DNA of 41,224 nucleotides from Bacteroidota bacterium (GCA_021813585.1 JAKAJV010000076.1:1-41224); one strand, 5' to 3'; counted from the first letter of the stretch, positions 18,262 to 27,621 are shown. Notes: a model not told the origin generated them from the sequence alone. Program-made: numbers and translations.

Positions 18262-18981
18262 ATGAATAAATTAAGAATTACTCCTTCGGTTATTCCGAAT
18301 CTCTTTACCGCAATGAACATGTTCTGCGGTTACCTGTCAATGCTTAATGCAAGCGAGGGAAAGTATAACTACGCTGCGTGGCTTATTGTAATCGCTGCTA
18401 TATTCGATGCGCTAGACGGAATGGTGGCTCGTTTAACCAACTCCAGCAGCGAGCTTGGAGTAGAGCTAGATTCACTATCCGACCTTGTCAGCTTCGGCGC
18501 TGCGCCAGCATTCCTTATTTACCAGACTTATTTAAAGGACTTCAATTCGATCGGGGTTATCATCAGTTCTATGCTGATGATTGCTGGCGGATTCAGGCTG
18601 GCCAGGTTCAACGTACAGCTTGTCGGTTTTGATAAAGCTTATTTTAAGGGGCTGCCGATCCCTTCATCGGCAATTACAATTGCGGCGTTCATCCTTACTT
18701 ACTTTAATTCCAAAACCGGATTCGAACAGCCGTATTCGTCGTTCATTATTCCGCTTGTACTTTTAGTTTCGTTCCTTATGGTAAGTACAATCAGATACGA
18801 TACTCGCCCCAAGTTCACAAAAAAAGGTTTTAAAGAAAAGCCATTACAGATCATCTTCGTGATTATATCGATAATTATTAGCTTTATTACCGTAGGCAAG
18901 GCACTGTTCTTTATATTTGTTTTCATTCTCCTATTTGGTATTTTTAGGCACGTGTTTTACATACTTGCTAAAAAATTCTGA
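18262..18981 (+). CDS. pssA: CDP-diacylglycerol-serine O-phosphatidyltransferase
   Basis: The 239-residue membrane protein carries a perfect CDP-alcohol phosphatidyltransferase motif with D49, D52, G53, A56, R57, G66, D70 and D74 at the canonical spacing. About six to eight hydrophobic helices follow. It joins serine to CDP-diacylglycerol to form phosphatidylserine, which the adjacent psd product decarboxylates. The IPNLFTAMNMFCGYLS opening is typical of PssA rather than PgsA. Confidence 0.95.
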   Translation: MNKLRITPSVIPNLFTAMNMFCGYLSMLNASEGKYNYAAWLIVIAAIFDALDGMVARLTNSSSELGVELDSLSDLVSFGAAPAFLIYQTYLKDFNSIGVIISSMLMIAGGFRLARFNVQLVGFDKAYFKGLPIPSSAITIAAFILTYFNSKTGFEQPYSSFIIPLVLLVSFLMVSTIRYDTRPKFTKKGFKEKPLQIIFVIISIIISFITVGKALFFIFVFILLFGIFRHVFYILAKKF

Positions 18982-19033
18982 AAGCAATTTTCTAATCATT
19001 TAACTTTCACTAAATTTATCAAGGATTTTAATT

Positions 19034-19300
19034 TTGTATAAAGTAAAAGTTTTAGTTAAACGAAGACCGTCAATATTAGACCCGCAGGGCAAAGCAGTGG
19101 AAAAAGGAGCTTTCCATCTTGGGCTTACAAACATAAAAGATACCAGGATTGGAAAATACATAGAATTCATGGTTGATACGGGCGATAAAGCAGCCGCAGA
19201 AAAGGAAGTGAACGACTACTGCTACAAATTACTGGCTAATCCTATTATGGAAGATTATGAATTTACCTTAGAACCTGCCGATTCGGAGGGCGGCAATTAA
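19034..19300 (+). CDS. purS: Phosphoribosylformylglycinamidine synthase subunit PurS
   Basis: The 88-residue protein matches PurS: KVKVLVKRRPSILDPQGKAV, then GAFHLGLTNIKDTRIGKYIEF. PurS helps channel ammonia between PurQ and PurL in the fourth step of purine synthesis. The start is a TTG at 19034 with AAGGA 8 nt upstream; no ATG is available nearby. It directly abuts purQ. purL is not in the window. Confidence 0.95.
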   Translation: MYKVKVLVKRRPSILDPQGKAVEKGAFHLGLTNIKDTRIGKYIEFMVDTGDKAAAEKEVNDYCYKLLANPIMEDYEFTLEPADSEGGN

Positions 19301-19999
19301 ATGAAGCCTAAATTCGGTGTGGTTGTCTTTCCCGGCTCTAACTGCGATCACGATGCATATTATGCACTAAAAAAAATTATCGGTGCAGAAGTTACGTTCT
19401 TATGGCATAAAGAAAAGGAGTTGCAGAACTCGGACGTTATTATTTTACCCGGCGGCTTTTCGTACGGCGACTACCTGCGCTCAGGCGCGATTGCCAGGTT
19501 CTCCCCCATTATGAATTCTGTTTATGAATTTGCCGAAAAAGGCGGGACGGTAATAGGTATATGCAACGGATTTCAGATTCTTTTAGAAGCCGGGCTTCTG
19601 CCTGGCGTAATGATAAGGAACAAATCTTTGCAGTTTGTTTGCAAGGATATTTATTTGAAAGTTGAGAACAAAGAAACCGTATTTACCAGAAATATTGAAC
19701 CAAGTAAAATTTTAAAAGTACCGGTTGCTCACGGAGACGGGAATTATTTTGCCGATGAAGAGACCCTCAATTCTTTAATCCGGAATAACCAGATTGTTTT
19801 TAAATATACCTCTGCAAACGGCGAGACTGAGGAAGAATTTAATCCAAACGGTTCCACCATGAACATAGCCGGGATAATAAATAAAAACGGCAATGTGCTG
19901 GGTATGATGCCTCACCCGGAAAGAGCTTGCGATCCTGTACTGGGAAAAACAGACGGAAAGCTGGTCTTTGACTCTTTGTTAAACAGTTTTTTAAATTAA
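19301..19999 (+). CDS. purQ: Phosphoribosylformylglycinamidine synthase glutaminase subunit PurQ
   Basis: The 232-residue class I glutamine amidotransferase has its nucleophile C88 in [11 protein letters not shown] and the His/Glu pair in [11 protein letters not shown] near the C-terminus. PGSNCDHDA and [17 protein letters not shown] are PurQ signatures. It releases ammonia from glutamine for PurL in the cytoplasm. It begins at the base after the purS stop and is followed 13 nt later by the first tatA gene. Confidence 0.97.
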   Translation: MKPKFGVVVFPGSNCDHDAYYALKKIIGAEVTFLWHKEKELQNSDVIILPGGFSYGDYLRSGAIARFSPIMNSVYEFAEKGGTVIGICNGFQILLEAGLLPGVMIRNKSLQFVCKDIYLKVENKETVFTRNIEPSKILKVPVAHGDGNYFADEETLNSLIRNNQIVFKYTSANGETEEEFNPNGSTMNIAGIINKNGNVLGMMPHPERACDPVLGKTDGKLVFDSLLNSFLN

Positions 20000-20012
20000 A
20001 GAGGGCTTAAAA

Positions 20013-20207
20013 ATGTTCAGTAATTTCGGCACAGCGGAAATAATTCTTATTGTTCTTATAATTCTGATCCTATTCGGCGCAAAAAAAATTCCCGATCTTG
20101 CGCAGGGAATAGGTAAAGGAATAAGAGAATTTAAGAAGGCGGCTAAAGATATTGAAGAGGATGCTACGGATTCGAAGGAAGAGAAGAAGAACGGCGATAA
20201 AAAATAA
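20013..20207 (+). CDS. tatA: Twin-arginine translocase TatA/E-type protein, copy 1 of 3
   Basis: The 64-residue protein has one N-terminal membrane helix (about 8-22), the [16 protein letters not shown] hinge and amphipathic helix, and a charged acidic/basic tail ([14 protein letters not shown]). TatA oligomerises to form the protein-conducting element for folded Tat substrates. Start ATG with GAGGG about 10 nt upstream. Two close paralogues follow on the same strand; no tatC is in the window. Confidence 0.93.
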   Translation: MFSNFGTAEIILIVLIILILFGAKKIPDLAQGIGKGIREFKKAAKDIEEDATDSKEEKKNGDKK

Positions 20208-20296
20208 TTTTCTACAGTTTGAATTTGCGCACTTTATTTTCAATTTTAATTCATTATTTTTTGGCAAAGTAAATATTTTATTTTAAAGGTGAAGAA

Positions 20297-20497
20297 ATGT
20301 TTGATAATATAGGATTCGGTGAGCTGTTCTTAATTATGCTGGTAATCCTTGTTCTATTCGGATCAAAAAAGATTCCGGACCTGGCCCAGGGCCTTGGCAA
20401 AGGTATAAGAGAATTTAAAAAAGCAATTAAAGACGTTGAAGACGACATAAAAGTATCTGTTAACGACTCCGATAAAAAAAACAATAAACAAGCTTAG
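20297..20497 (+). CDS. tatA: Twin-arginine translocase TatA/E-type protein, copy 2 of 3
   Basis: The 66-residue protein has the same design as its neighbours: membrane helix about residues 8-22, [16 protein letters not shown], an amphipathic helix, and an acidic tail (DVEDDIKVSVNDSDKK). The helix start has E9 in GFGELFL, a polar residue at the position common in TatA. It lies 89 nt after copy 1. Tail sequence differs from the other two copies, suggesting an old duplication with functional divergence or relaxed constraint. Confidence 0.93.
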   Translation: MFDNIGFGELFLIMLVILVLFGSKKIPDLAQGLGKGIREFKKAIKDVEDDIKVSVNDSDKKNNKQA

Positions 20498-20551
20498 TCT
20501 TTAGGCTGTCTGCCGGCTAAGTATTTAATGAGATTTAATTAAGGCAAAAAA

Positions 20552-20755
20552 ATGTTAGAGGATTTAGGCTTCGGAAAGCTGTTATTAATCGTTCTGGTAA
20601 TCATGGTTTTATTCGGCGCTAAAAAAATACCGGATTTGGCCCAGGGTTTGGGCAAAGGAATTAGGGAATTTAAAAAAGCAATGCGCGATGACGACGATGA
20701 TATAAAGACTCAGGATAATACCGGTACAAAACCGGAGAACAAGGAAATTAAATAG
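20552..20755 (+). CDS. tatA: Twin-arginine translocase TatA/E-type protein, copy 3 of 3
   Basis: The 67-residue protein again has an N-terminal membrane helix, [16 protein letters not shown] and an amphipathic helix, followed by an unusually acidic run DDDDD near residue 46. Unlike copies 1 and 2, its helix start reads GFGKLLL, with lysine where the others have glutamate. It is followed by a strong intrinsic terminator at 20786-20819, which probably ends the transcript. Confidence 0.93.
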   Translation: MLEDLGFGKLLLIVLVIMVLFGAKKIPDLAQGLGKGIREFKKAMRDDDDDIKTQDNTGTKPENKEIK

Positions 20756-20785
20756 ATTTTGATCTTTTTGAGTTTTTATTTTTAG

Positions 20786-20819
20786 CCCGCTTATTTTAAT
20801 TTGAGTAAGCGGGTTTTTT
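20786..20819 (+). terminator. Intrinsic terminator after the third tatA
   Basis: An 8-bp perfect stem, CCCGCTTA (20786-20793) with TAAGCGGG (20806-20813), encloses a 12-nt loop and is followed by six T (20814-20819). It lies 30 nt after the tatA stop and 28 nt before gatA, so it separates the two transcription units. Confidence 0.9.
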
Positions 20820-20847
20820 ATTATTAATCAAATTATAAAGGTTTACT

Positions 20848-22275
20848 TTGCTGCCATATAAAAATTTTTCGTCAAAGCTCCAGTTGGTTAAACATGGTAA
20901 GTTATCGCTGTTGGATAATGTAAATTTTTTCTTGAATAGGATTGAAGAGAACAAACATCTAAACGCATACAACTTTGTCTTCGGCTGCGAGGCAAAGGAA
21001 CAAGCAGTAAAAATAGAAGAAAAGATTAAATCAGGCAGCCACGGAAAGCTGGCCGGACTGGTACTGGCGGTAAAAGATGTTTTGTCGATTAAAGACAAAC
21101 CGACAACTTGTTCCTCAAATATGCTTAGAGATTTTACTTCCCTGTACAGCGCTACGGTTGTAAAAAAATTATTGGATGAAGATGCAATAATAATCGGCAA
21201 GACGAACTGCGATGAATTTGCGATGGGTTCTTCCAACGAGAATTCTGCCTTCGGGCCAGTGTTAAATCCTTATGATAATGAAAGAGTCCCAGGCGGTTCA
21301 AGCGGCGGCTCTGCTGTTGCTGTTGCAGCCGGGCTTTGCGATGTTTCACTCGGTACAGACACCGGCGGCTCAATAAGACAGCCTGCTGCCTTCTGCGGAG
21401 TTTTCGGGCTTAAACCTACATACGGAAGAGTTTCAAGATACGGATTAACTGCTTTTGCTTCTTCATTCGATACTATTGGGCCGTTCGCAAATAATATAGA
21501 AGATATGACCCAGGTGCTTCAGGTTATGGCTGGGCACGATACAAACGATTCAACCTCTTCGCCTATGCCTGTTCCCGATATGATAAATAATTTGGTTTTA
21601 AACGCCGGTAAATTAAGATTGGGCATTGCAAAGGAATATTTAGGCGAGGGGCTTTCTCCCGAAATAAAAAAAGCAGTCGAAGAAATTATAGCCAAATTAA
21701 AATCGCTGGGCTTTCAAGTTGAAGAAATTCATCTCCCGCATAACGAATATACAATTGCAACCTATTACATTTTAACAACCGCCGAAGCTTCATCAAACCT
21801 TGCACGCTACGACGGCGCGCGCTACGGCTACCGTTCTGAAAATTCTTCTTCGCTGATGGAAATGTATAGGTCCTCCCGCTCGGAAGGATTCGGCAGTGAA
21901 GTTAAAAGAAGGATAATGCTAGGCACTTATGTGCTTTCCGCAGGGTATTACGATGCATACTACCGTAAGGCGCAGAAGGTGCGCCGCTTTATAAAAAATG
22001 ATTTTGACGAGGCGTTTAAGAAAGTGGATATTATTTTAGCGCCTACCTCGCCGACTGTTGCATTTAAGATAGGCGAGAAATCCAGCGATCCGCTTGAAAT
22101 GTATTTAAGCGACATCTACACTACTTCAGCAAACTTAGCCGGCATTCCGGGGCTTAATATACCGATCGCAAAAAATTCCGCCGGGCTGCCCATAGGAATG
22201 CAGCTGTTTGCAAAACAATTTGATGAACTGAATCTGCTTAAAATGGGATATTACATCCAGGAAAATGTTTCGTAA
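20848..22275 (+). CDS. gatA: Glutamyl-tRNA(Gln)/aspartyl-tRNA(Asn) amidotransferase subunit A
   Basis: The 475-residue amidase-signature protein has the full Ser-cisSer-Lys triad: K76 in LAVKDV, S151 in PGGSSGGSA and S175 in [11 protein letters not shown]. GatA hydrolyses glutamine and passes ammonia to GatB for transamidation of mischarged tRNA. The start is a TTG at 20848 with AAAGG upstream. gatB and gatC are not nearby, which is common. It follows a terminator, so it should have its own promoter. Confidence 0.96.
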   Translation: MLPYKNFSSKLQLVKHGKLSLLDNVNFFLNRIEENKHLNAYNFVFGCEAKEQAVKIEEKIKSGSHGKLAGLVLAVKDVLSIKDKPTTCSSNMLRDFTSLYSATVVKKLLDEDAIIIGKTNCDEFAMGSSNENSAFGPVLNPYDNERVPGGSSGGSAVAVAAGLCDVSLGTDTGGSIRQPAAFCGVFGLKPTYGRVSRYGLTAFASSFDTIGPFANNIEDMTQVLQVMAGHDTNDSTSSPMPVPDMINNLVLNAGKLRLGIAKEYLGEGLSPEIKKAVEEIIAKLKSLGFQVEEIHLPHNEYTIATYYILTTAEASSNLARYDGARYGYRSENSSSLMEMYRSSRSEGFGSEVKRRIMLGTYVLSAGYYDAYYRKAQKVRRFIKNDFDEAFKKVDIILAPTSPTVAFKIGEKSSDPLEMYLSDIYTTSANLAGIPGLNIPIAKNSAGLPIGMQLFAKQFDELNLLKMGYYIQENVS

Positions 22276-22383
22276 TTATTTTGCCGAAATAAATTAATAC
22301 CCTCTTCCTCTGCGTTCAATTTATAAATAACGACTTTATAAAATAGTTTAGAGGCAATGCTTAAATACAAAATGATGGTTCCT

Positions 22384-23184
22384 TTATAAGAAATAAAAGC
22401 TTATACCGAATTCTACATTATCTGCAGAAAATTTAAAATCGCTTGGATAATGAGAAGTTTGTACTTCGTGAAATGAATAAGCCTTACTAACCGGATTATA
22501 AACCGCAACTCTATTAACCACTGCAAGTGTCCCCCATTGTTCTGAAGTCTTGATTTCATATTCAGCACTTAGGCTCATATTTTGGGTGAAGAACCATTCT
22601 GCCCCCAAGAACCCTGCAACTCCAGCAGACCACAATTCAAGTGAATTGCTGATATAATATGGATTGCCGGAATTAAAATCATAATAATTATTTTTCAAGA
22701 CACTTTTGGAATATCCCAACTCCGGCCCTAAACCAAAATAAAAAAGGACATTTGAGTTGATATACGGATACTTCACAAATTGAAAACTTATTGTGTAATT
22801 CTGTGAATTATAATTATACCTAGTATTTAAATCTACTTTGGTTGGATCTTCCAGAATAATCCCAATGTTGTTGAGGTCAATAATATCGGCGGATTGAAGG
22901 TTTATAAAATTAAATCCAAAACCTAGCCTAACTGCATCGTGCAGGTCATTCTGATATTTTGCATACATCGTAAAGCCATTAAATCTTTTAGGCTGAAACA
23001 GTTTGTTTATTTGAAACTCCATTGACCAGGTATCAACGGTTAAAGAATTATTTTTTACACTGTCTTCTGCCGTATTATCTTTAGCATAAACTCTTACAGA
23101 CGTTGCTAAAGATAAAATAAGTATAAATAACAATATATTTACCGTAATAGCATTACGATTGGAATAGCGCATATTTTTCCTCAT
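22384..23184 (-). CDS. Predicted outer-membrane beta-barrel protein
   Basis: The 266-residue protein has a signal peptide ending near residue 34 (SVRVYA) and then alternating aromatic/hydrophobic strands. It ends EFGISFYFL with a terminal aromatic/leucine strand, as in outer-membrane barrels. The GAEWFFTQNMSLSAEYEI segment resembles the OmpA-like barrel strand pattern. It has a paralogue 37 nt upstream on the same strand. The start may be the internal ATG at residue 5. No ligand or function can be predicted. Confidence 0.75.
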   Translation of the reverse strand: MRKNMRYSNRNAITVNILLFILILSLATSVRVYAKDNTAEDSVKNNSLTVDTWSMEFQINKLFQPKRFNGFTMYAKYQNDLHDAVRLGFGFNFINLQSADIIDLNNIGIILEDPTKVDLNTRYNYNSQNYTISFQFVKYPYINSNVLFYFGLGPELGYSKSVLKNNYYDFNSGNPYYISNSLELWSAGVAGFLGAEWFFTQNMSLSAEYEIKTSEQWGTLAVVNRVAVYNPVSKAYSFHEVQTSHYPSDFKFSADNVEFGISFYFL

Positions 23185-23221
23185 AAAATTTTAAAGTTAA
23201 ATTCTTTTTTAATTTTACTAA

Positions 23222-23965
23222 TTACAGATAAACCATAACTCCGAATTTCAGATTAGAAAGATGAGCCTCAAACAAATTTCTTGAGACAGCGCTTTGCCCG
23301 GTTAATGGAGTTTCATAGTTTCCCGTTGTTTCATTTAATGAATGATGATTGCTTATTGCTATCATCCCATATTCTGCAATGACGCTGAATGGATTTGCAA
23401 TATTCCATTCTACGCCAATTCCCGCAGATAAGCCCGCTCCCCACACATCATCATTTATATTCGCGTAAGTATGTTCAACTGATGACTGATTTAAGATATA
23501 ACTGTATTGTTTTTCATTTTTCTTGTAGGCTAGAAACACGGGACCACAGCTGACATAGAAATTCAGCGTCTTGTTTGCAATTGGATAATAAATAAACAAC
23601 ATGTTAATTTTTGTGCCCTTAATTTGGTCGGCGCCATAATTGAAGGCAACGGGAATGCTACCATTCGGGCTGATAGTAGAATAATTGCTTAGATCATTCA
23701 GCAAGCCTATAAATGTTACCTCCCCCATTATGTACATTGATTGTCCGATTAATCTTTTTGCGCCGACTGAAAAATCGGTAGTATTTGTAAAGTCGGCATA
23801 TTTTGAAACATCAGCCAGGAACGCCCATTGGCTTTCATAATGCCTAACGGCATCTGTCTGGAAATTTAATGTATCGGTTTGAGCAAAGTCTTTAGGAGTT
23901 AAAAGGAAAAAAGTAAATAGGAATAATAAAATTGAGATGACGAACGAACAAGATGATGCTTTCAT
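23222..23965 (-). CDS. Predicted outer-membrane beta-barrel protein
   Basis: The 247-residue protein has a signal peptide ending FAQ (about residue 29), barrel-like alternating strands and a C-terminal strand ending FGVMVYL. The segment GVEWNIANPFSVIAEYGM aligns with the equivalent strand of the following gene, so the pair probably arose by duplication. It is the promoter-proximal gene of the pair and is divergent from the copper regulator. Function unknown. Confidence 0.75.
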   Translation of the reverse strand: MKASSCSFVISILLFLFTFFLLTPKDFAQTDTLNFQTDAVRHYESQWAFLADVSKYADFTNTTDFSVGAKRLIGQSMYIMGEVTFIGLLNDLSNYSTISPNGSIPVAFNYGADQIKGTKINMLFIYYPIANKTLNFYVSCGPVFLAYKKNEKQYSYILNQSSVEHTYANINDDVWGAGLSAGIGVEWNIANPFSVIAEYGMIAISNHHSLNETTGNYETPLTGQSAVSRNLFEAHLSNLKFGVMVYL

Positions 23966-24301
23966 AGAACTTCCCTCTCGGTTTAATAATAATTAGTATT
24001 TATAATTAACCTTGTAGAAATTCTCTTTAAGCTTCACCTTTTTTAATTCGAGCTATTTTATTCTTCAGCACATATTTATAGATAAGATTGATAACATTCA
24101 ATGCAAAAATTGAAATATTTTATTAACATTAAACAAGTGTTGAAAATATATTTGTACAGACAAAGTTATAAAACCTTACATTTTTTCTCTTCCCTTGCCA
24201 AGGAAGGAGGCTAAGTGCTGAGTAAAATATTTTTTATGAACTTCTAATGAACAATAAATATCATTTATAATGTTTTAAATTAAACCGTGATTAAAAATAA
24301 T
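23966..24301. promoter_or_regulatory. Divergent intergenic region with TATATTTG promoter element
   Basis: This gap of more than 300 nt separates the outer-membrane gene (minus) from the copper regulator (plus). On the plus strand TATATTTG at 24147-24154 matches the TAnnTTTG -7 consensus of Bacteroidota, although no clear -33 TTTG precedes it. Downstream are a CCTTG-C-CAAGG palindrome (24193-24203), AAGGAGG at 24204-24210, and a ten-codon reading frame from a GTG at 24215 to a TAA at 24247. Nothing else is evident. Confidence 0.5.
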
Positions 24302-24910
24302 ATGGCAAATGAACAATTTCCCGATACCGGGACATCTAAACTTCTAATTAAGAATATGGTGTGCAACCGATGCATAAAAGTAGTAAAAGAAGAGCTTGAA
24401 AAACTTGGACTTGATGTAAGAAGTATTGTGCTTGGAGAAGTAGTGGTTAATGGTAAATACGATGTCCTTCCGGTTGAAAGGATAAAAGCAGTTCTAGAGC
24501 AAAACGGCTTTGAGTTGATTGAGGATAAAAGGGCAAAGCTGATAGAACAAATTAAGCTCGTCATTTTGGAGCTTGCAAGAAACCATGCCGGTTCGGATGC
24601 GGAGGACATTAAATATTCCGATTACATTGTAAAAAATATTGGTATGGATTACCACTACTTGAGCGGTCTTTTTTCTTCTGTTGAAAACATTACAATAGAG
24701 CAGTATATAATTCTTCAGAAAATAGAAAGAGCAAAAGAACTGTTAAAGTACGGTGAACTTACATTAAGCGAGATTGCATATAAGCTAGGCTACAGCAGCG
24801 TTCAGCATTTATCAAATCAGTTTAAAAAAGTTACGGGATTAACTGCCAGCCAGTTTAAGAACATGACTGAAAACATCCGCAAGCCGCTGGACAAGGTTGG
24901 AAGCGTCTAA
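24302..24910 (+). CDS. AraC-family regulator with N-terminal HMA copper-binding domain
   Basis: The 202-residue protein joins two domains. Residues about 13-78 form a heavy-metal-associated fold with the metal pair C21 and C24 in NMVCNRCIKVV. Residues about 105-195 form an AraC double helix-turn-helix with LTLSEIAYKLGYSSVQHLSNQFKKVTG. HMA domains bind Cu(I), so this is a regulator that can sense copper directly. The genes downstream encode CopZ and CopA. I start at the ATG at 24302; an in-frame GTG at 24287 is the alternative. Related fusions occur in Bacteroidota; I infer that it activates the copper genes. Confidence 0.88.
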   Translation: MANEQFPDTGTSKLLIKNMVCNRCIKVVKEELEKLGLDVRSIVLGEVVVNGKYDVLPVERIKAVLEQNGFELIEDKRAKLIEQIKLVILELARNHAGSDAEDIKYSDYIVKNIGMDYHYLSGLFSSVENITIEQYIILQKIERAKELLKYGELTLSEIAYKLGYSSVQHLSNQFKKVTGLTASQFKNMTENIRKPLDKVGSV

Positions 24911-24955
24911 ATTTTTCTCTTTATCAAATTCATAAATGTAAATTCAGCAGCGTAT

Positions 24956-25023
24956 GGTTAGAGCGTTACATAACTGTAACCTAAAATTATAACATTTTAT
25001 TAAAATTATGTAACGCTCTAACC
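24956..25023. promoter_or_regulatory. Perfect 18-bp inverted repeat, candidate copper-regulator operator
   Basis: The arms at 24956-24973 and 25006-25023 are perfect inverted copies, with repeat starts 50 bp apart, close to five helical turns. An additional partial site (GTTACA-taac-TGTAAC, 24965-24980) overlaps the left arm. The right arm ends 12 bp before the TAAATTTG -7 element of the copZ promoter, so it occupies the -33 position. This is where an activator would bind. No T-run follows, so it is not a standard terminator. A small MITE is the alternative. Confidence 0.65.
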
Positions 25024-25035
25024 GGATAGGTTTAT

Positions 25036-25043
25036 TAAATTTG
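25036..25043 (+). promoter_or_regulatory. Predicted -7 promoter element of copZ
   Basis: TAAATTTG fits the Bacteroidota TAnnTTTG consensus exactly and lies 40 nt before the copZ ATG. No TTTG is found about 20 bp upstream; the right arm of the inverted repeat lies there instead, which suits an activator-dependent promoter. GAAAGGAAA before the ATG is the ribosome binding site. Confidence 0.55.
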
Positions 25044-25083
25044 AGCCGTAAAAAAAGTTATTTAATGACGAAAGGAAATAAAA

Positions 25084-25287
25084 ATGAAAACTGCGGAATT
25101 AAAGATTGAAGGCATGACATGCCATCATTGCGTAATGGCAGTAAAGAAAGAATTAAGTAGAATTGAAAACCTAAAAGTTGAAGATGTGCAGATAGGCAGC
25201 GCAAAGGTTGAATACGATGAAGCTAAAGTCACTGACAAAATGCTGGCTGATGCAATAGAAGAGGCCGGATATAAGTTAGTCAATTAA
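25084..25287 (+). CDS. copZ: Copper chaperone CopZ (HMA domain)
   Basis: The 67-residue single-domain HMA protein has the Cu(I) site C13 and C16 in GMTCHHC and the family ending EEAGYKL. It is cytoplasmic and would pass Cu(I) to CopA. The site has histidine between the cysteines (CHHC), whereas the CopA HMA domain has CASC. A short hairpin at 25298-25317 lies between this gene and copA, and may set the relative amounts of chaperone and pump. Confidence 0.93.
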   Translation: MKTAELKIEGMTCHHCVMAVKKELSRIENLKVEDVQIGSAKVEYDEAKVTDKMLADAIEEAGYKLVN

Positions 25288-25297
25288 AAATTTATTA

Positions 25298-25317
25298 GGT
25301 GCAATAAAAACTGCACC
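25298..25317 (+). promoter_or_regulatory. Short hairpin between copZ and copA
   Basis: GGTGCA (25298-25303) pairs with TGCACC (25312-25317) across an 8-nt loop. No T-run follows, so it is unlikely to terminate. It begins 10 nt after the copZ stop and may stabilise the copZ end of the transcript. Stem is only 6 bp, so this is a weak call. Confidence 0.35.
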
Positions 25318-25362
25318 GCCGTATTTATGTTTAATATGTGCAGTCTGTTTTAAGAAGGAACT

Positions 25363-27621
25363 ATGATGGGAACTGATGAGATAAAAACACTTACCCTGCC
25401 GGTAGAGGGAATGACTTGCGCAAGCTGTGTAGCAAGAGTGGAAAAAGCCCTCAAAAAGGTTGAAGGCGTAAGCAGTGTAAATGTAAACTTTGCAACCGAA
25501 AAGGTAACGCTTTCTTTTGATGATAAATCGACCGATCTGGCAAAGCTTGCTGCTGTTGTTGAAGACGCAGGATATAAGCTCTTAACTGCTCATGAAGAAG
25601 AAAAAATCGAATCCCAGGTTCAAAGCCGGGTTGAAATGCCGGAAGACCTGGAGCAGAAGAAATCGTACCGGCAGCTTAAATCCGAATTTATCTTTGCAGT
25701 AATTTTAACAATTCCTATAATGGTCATCAGCATGGTTGATATGACGGCATGGTTTCACCGGCTGGTCCCCGTGCCTATGGAATATATCGACAGGCTATTG
25801 TTTATTGCAACGGCTCTGGTAGTTTTTATATCGGGCAAGAGATTTTATACAATCTCATGGAGACTGTTAAAACATTTTTCCGCCGACATGAATACACTGG
25901 TAGCTGTCGGGACGGCGACGGCATTCATCTACAGCACAATAGCGGTTTTATTCCCAAAAATACTTTCAATAACAAATGCAGCAGACCATATTTACTTTGA
26001 TACCACAGCAACAATTATAACCCTGATTTTAATGGGGAGACTGCTTGAGGCACGCGCAAAAGATAAGACCTCTTCAGCTATTAAAAAGCTTGTCGGGCTT
26101 CAGCCTAAAAATGCCTTCGTAATAAGAAAAGGAAAAGAGGTAAGCATCCCGATAAGCGATGTGCGTGCAGAAGATATTGTAATAGTTAAGCCCGGCGAAA
26201 AAATTCCTGTCGACGGAATAATTACAAGCGGCTTCTCTTCAATTGACGAATCGATGGTAACCGGTGAAAGCATTCCGGTTGATAAAAAGAACGGTGACAA
26301 AGTAATCGGCGGTACCATAAACAAAAACGGCAGCTTCCAGTTTAAAGCCACTGCCGTAGGTAAAGATACATTCATTGCTCAAATAATTAAATTGGTTGAA
26401 CAGGCACAGGGATCGAAAGCGCCTATACAAAGCCTAGCGGATAAAATAGCATCGGTGTTTGTTCCGGTTGTAATAAGCATTGCCGTAATAATCTTTATGC
26501 TCTGGTTATTTGCCGGCGGCGCTTCGTTCACTTATGCGATGATAAATTTTATTGCAGTGCTTGTTATTGCGTGCCCATGCGCTTTAGGGCTTGCAACTCC
26601 TACCGCCATCATGGTCGGTACAGGCCTAGGCGCATCGAAAGGTATTCTAATTAAAAATGCCCAGAGCCTAGAGCTTGCTCATAAGATCAGGATTGCTGTA
26701 CTGGATAAGACAGGAACTATTACTTTAGGCAAACCCTCTGTTACGGATGTTGCTGCATTAAATAACTTCGATGAAAATAAGCTGCTGCAGATTGCCGCTT
26801 CAATTGAAAATAAATCCGAGCATCCGATAGGGCAAGCCATCACAGACTATGCAAAGGATCATAATATTATTACAGGCAATGTGGAAGGATTTAATTCCGT
26901 AACCGGGCTAGGACTTACAGGAATAGTTGACGAGCAGGCCACAGCAATCGGTAATTTATTAATGATGAAGGAGTACTCGATTAACACCGGAAATGCAGAA
27001 GAAACGGCCGGCAGATTTTCATCGGAAGGAAAAACTCCGGTGTTTGTTTCGGTTAACGGTAAGCTTAGCGGAGTAATTGCCGTCGCAGACCCGATTAAGC
27101 CATCATCTAAAAATGCAATATCGCAGCTTAAGAGAATGGGAATTGAAGTAGTGATGATTACCGGAGATAACGAGAAAACTGCTAATTCAATTGCTAAAGA
27201 AGCCGGCATTGAAAAAGTAATTGCAGGTGTGCTTCCTCAGGATAAGGCAAAACATGTTAAAGATATGCAGCGCGAAGGGAAAGTAGTTGCGATGGTAGGA
27301 GACGGCATAAACGATTCCCCCGCTCTTGCACAAGCCGATGTAGGTATTGCTATTGGAACAGGGACCGACGTAGCGATTGAAACTTCGGACATCACTTTAA
27401 TAAAAGGAGACTTGCAGAGCGTAGTGCACGCGGTAAACCTTTCCCATAAAACAATACGCACTATTAGGCAGAATTTGTTCTGGGCGTTTATCTATAATGT
27501 AATCGGCATTCCGGTTGCGGCGCTGGGATTTCTAAATCCTATTTACGCAGCAGCTGCAATGGCTTTCAGTTCGGTCAGCGTAGTTTCAAATTCGCTGCTT
27601 CTGCGCAGAAGGAAATTTTAA
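25363..27621 (+). CDS. copA: Cu(I)-exporting P1B-type ATPase CopA
   Basis: The 752-residue protein has one N-terminal HMA domain with C19 and C22 (GMTCASC), eight predicted membrane helices, the intramembrane CPC site (C404-P-C406), the phosphorylated aspartate D448 in [18 protein letters not shown] of the nucleotide domain and GDGINDSP. The last helix has [12 protein letters not shown], which with CPC places it in the Cu(I)-exporting P1B-1 group. It pumps Cu(I) out of the cytoplasm. It follows copZ and probably shares its promoter. ATG ATG start at 25363 with AAGGAA upstream. Confidence 0.97.
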   Translation: MMGTDEIKTLTLPVEGMTCASCVARVEKALKKVEGVSSVNVNFATEKVTLSFDDKSTDLAKLAAVVEDAGYKLLTAHEEEKIESQVQSRVEMPEDLEQKKSYRQLKSEFIFAVILTIPIMVISMVDMTAWFHRLVPVPMEYIDRLLFIATALVVFISGKRFYTISWRLLKHFSADMNTLVAVGTATAFIYSTIAVLFPKILSITNAADHIYFDTTATIITLILMGRLLEARAKDKTSSAIKKLVGLQPKNAFVIRKGKEVSIPISDVRAEDIVIVKPGEKIPVDGIITSGFSSIDESMVTGESIPVDKKNGDKVIGGTINKNGSFQFKATAVGKDTFIAQIIKLVEQAQGSKAPIQSLADKIASVFVPVVISIAVIIFMLWLFAGGASFTYAMINFIAVLVIACPCALGLATPTAIMVGTGLGASKGILIKNAQSLELAHKIRIAVLDKTGTITLGKPSVTDVAALNNFDENKLLQIAASIENKSEHPIGQAITDYAKDHNIITGNVEGFNSVTGLGLTGIVDEQATAIGNLLMMKEYSINTGNAEETAGRFSSEGKTPVFVSVNGKLSGVIAVADPIKPSSKNAISQLKRMGIEVVMITGDNEKTANSIAKEAGIEKVIAGVLPQDKAKHVKDMQREGKVVAMVGDGINDSPALAQADVGIAIGTGTDVAIETSDITLIKGDLQSVVHAVNLSHKTIRTIRQNLFWAFIYNVIGIPVAALGFLNPIYAAAAMAFSSVSVVSNSLLLRRRKF

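Noticed and set aside
24193-24203. CCTTG-C-CAAGG palindrome as an independent operator
   Set aside because: Only 5-bp arms and overlapping a Shine-Dalgarno-like run; too short to claim on its own.
24956-25023. Terminator for the copper regulator
   Set aside because: The arms are strong but no T-run follows, the loop is 32 nt, and the right arm sits at the promoter of the next gene, which favours an operator.
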